Source: Bacteroidota bacterium
GTDB taxonomy: Bacteria > Bacteroidota > Ignavibacteria > Ignavibacteriales > Melioribacteraceae
DNA: 64,000 bases
Assembly (NCBI GenBank): GCA_018818165.1
Contig: JAHISP010000006.1
Coordinates: 62,001 to 126,000 of the forward strand
Direction: 5' to 3'
This document shows, in pieces, positions 63,942 through 64,000 of the stretch; position 1 is the stretch's first letter, and each line of letters begins with the position of its first letter. The notes beneath the pieces were generated by a model. The model worked only from the letters and a program-made list of their open reading frames with translations. It had not been told where the DNA came from and made no database searches. Both the position numbers and the translations under genes were made by a program.

Positions 63942-64000
63942 AATCCTTTTATTTATTAAATGTGAAAAGTTAAATTATTACCTATATTTTAGAAATAAAA

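Overview
The window is AT-rich, densely coded DNA from a Gram-negative bacterium of the Bacteroidota/Ignavibacteriota (FCB) branch, most likely an Ignavibacteria-like lineage. The evidence is a SusC/SusD pair, a DUF3078 barrel protein, lipoproteins with short SCS-type lipoboxes, a DUF1015-serC pair, a KamA-family radical SAM protein, kdnA/kdnB genes for amino-Kdo lipid A core, and MlaF- and PpiD-type envelope genes. No rRNA, tRNA, CRISPR array, intact transposase or phage gene was seen. The lineage call rests on gene content only.

Layout. 1-3033: kdnA (cut by the window edge), kdnB and a DUF3078 outer-membrane protein. 3192-13065: housekeeping genes (uvrA, rubrerythrin, a short DUF748/AsmA-like protein, an M3 peptidase lipoprotein, DUF1015-serC, a small lipoprotein) with dispersed repeats between them. 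13090-19927: an accessory island with a one-protein MmeI-like restriction-modification enzyme, a DUF3843-like gene of unknown role, a duplicated 3' tail of the restriction gene, an ATP-grasp protein and a MauE-like membrane protein with a thioredoxin-like tail. 19934-27319: decarboxylase, hydrolase, proS-rsmI, Nfu, a KamA-like protein and a 54-residue protein.

27566-41799 (minus strand) is a tightly packed run of ten genes: OPT transporter, small membrane protein, XRE regulator, M20 peptidase, TlpA-like thioredoxin (apparently starting at CTG), DsbD, class V aminotransferase, SusC, SusD and a C45/Ntn-type amide hydrolase. I read it as an uptake and breakdown system for an unidentified peptide or amide, coupled to periplasmic thiol redox. 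It is the best candidate for an undescribed system in the window; the restriction/DUF3843 island is second.

42267-64000: aroK-aroB-GHL10 hydrolase (with a palindromic repeat inserted in frame in its N-terminus), a PpiD-like foldase, DUF4342, a yeast-type cytosine deaminase with an MBL hydrolase, an aspartate-type aminotransferase behind a possible structured leader, nif3 and a zinc-ribbon protein, radA-mlaF, a two-component system divergent from an acidic secreted protein, a repeat-rich 770-bp spacer, and UPF0316, HAD and Nudix genes. Most gene ends carry clear hairpin terminators.
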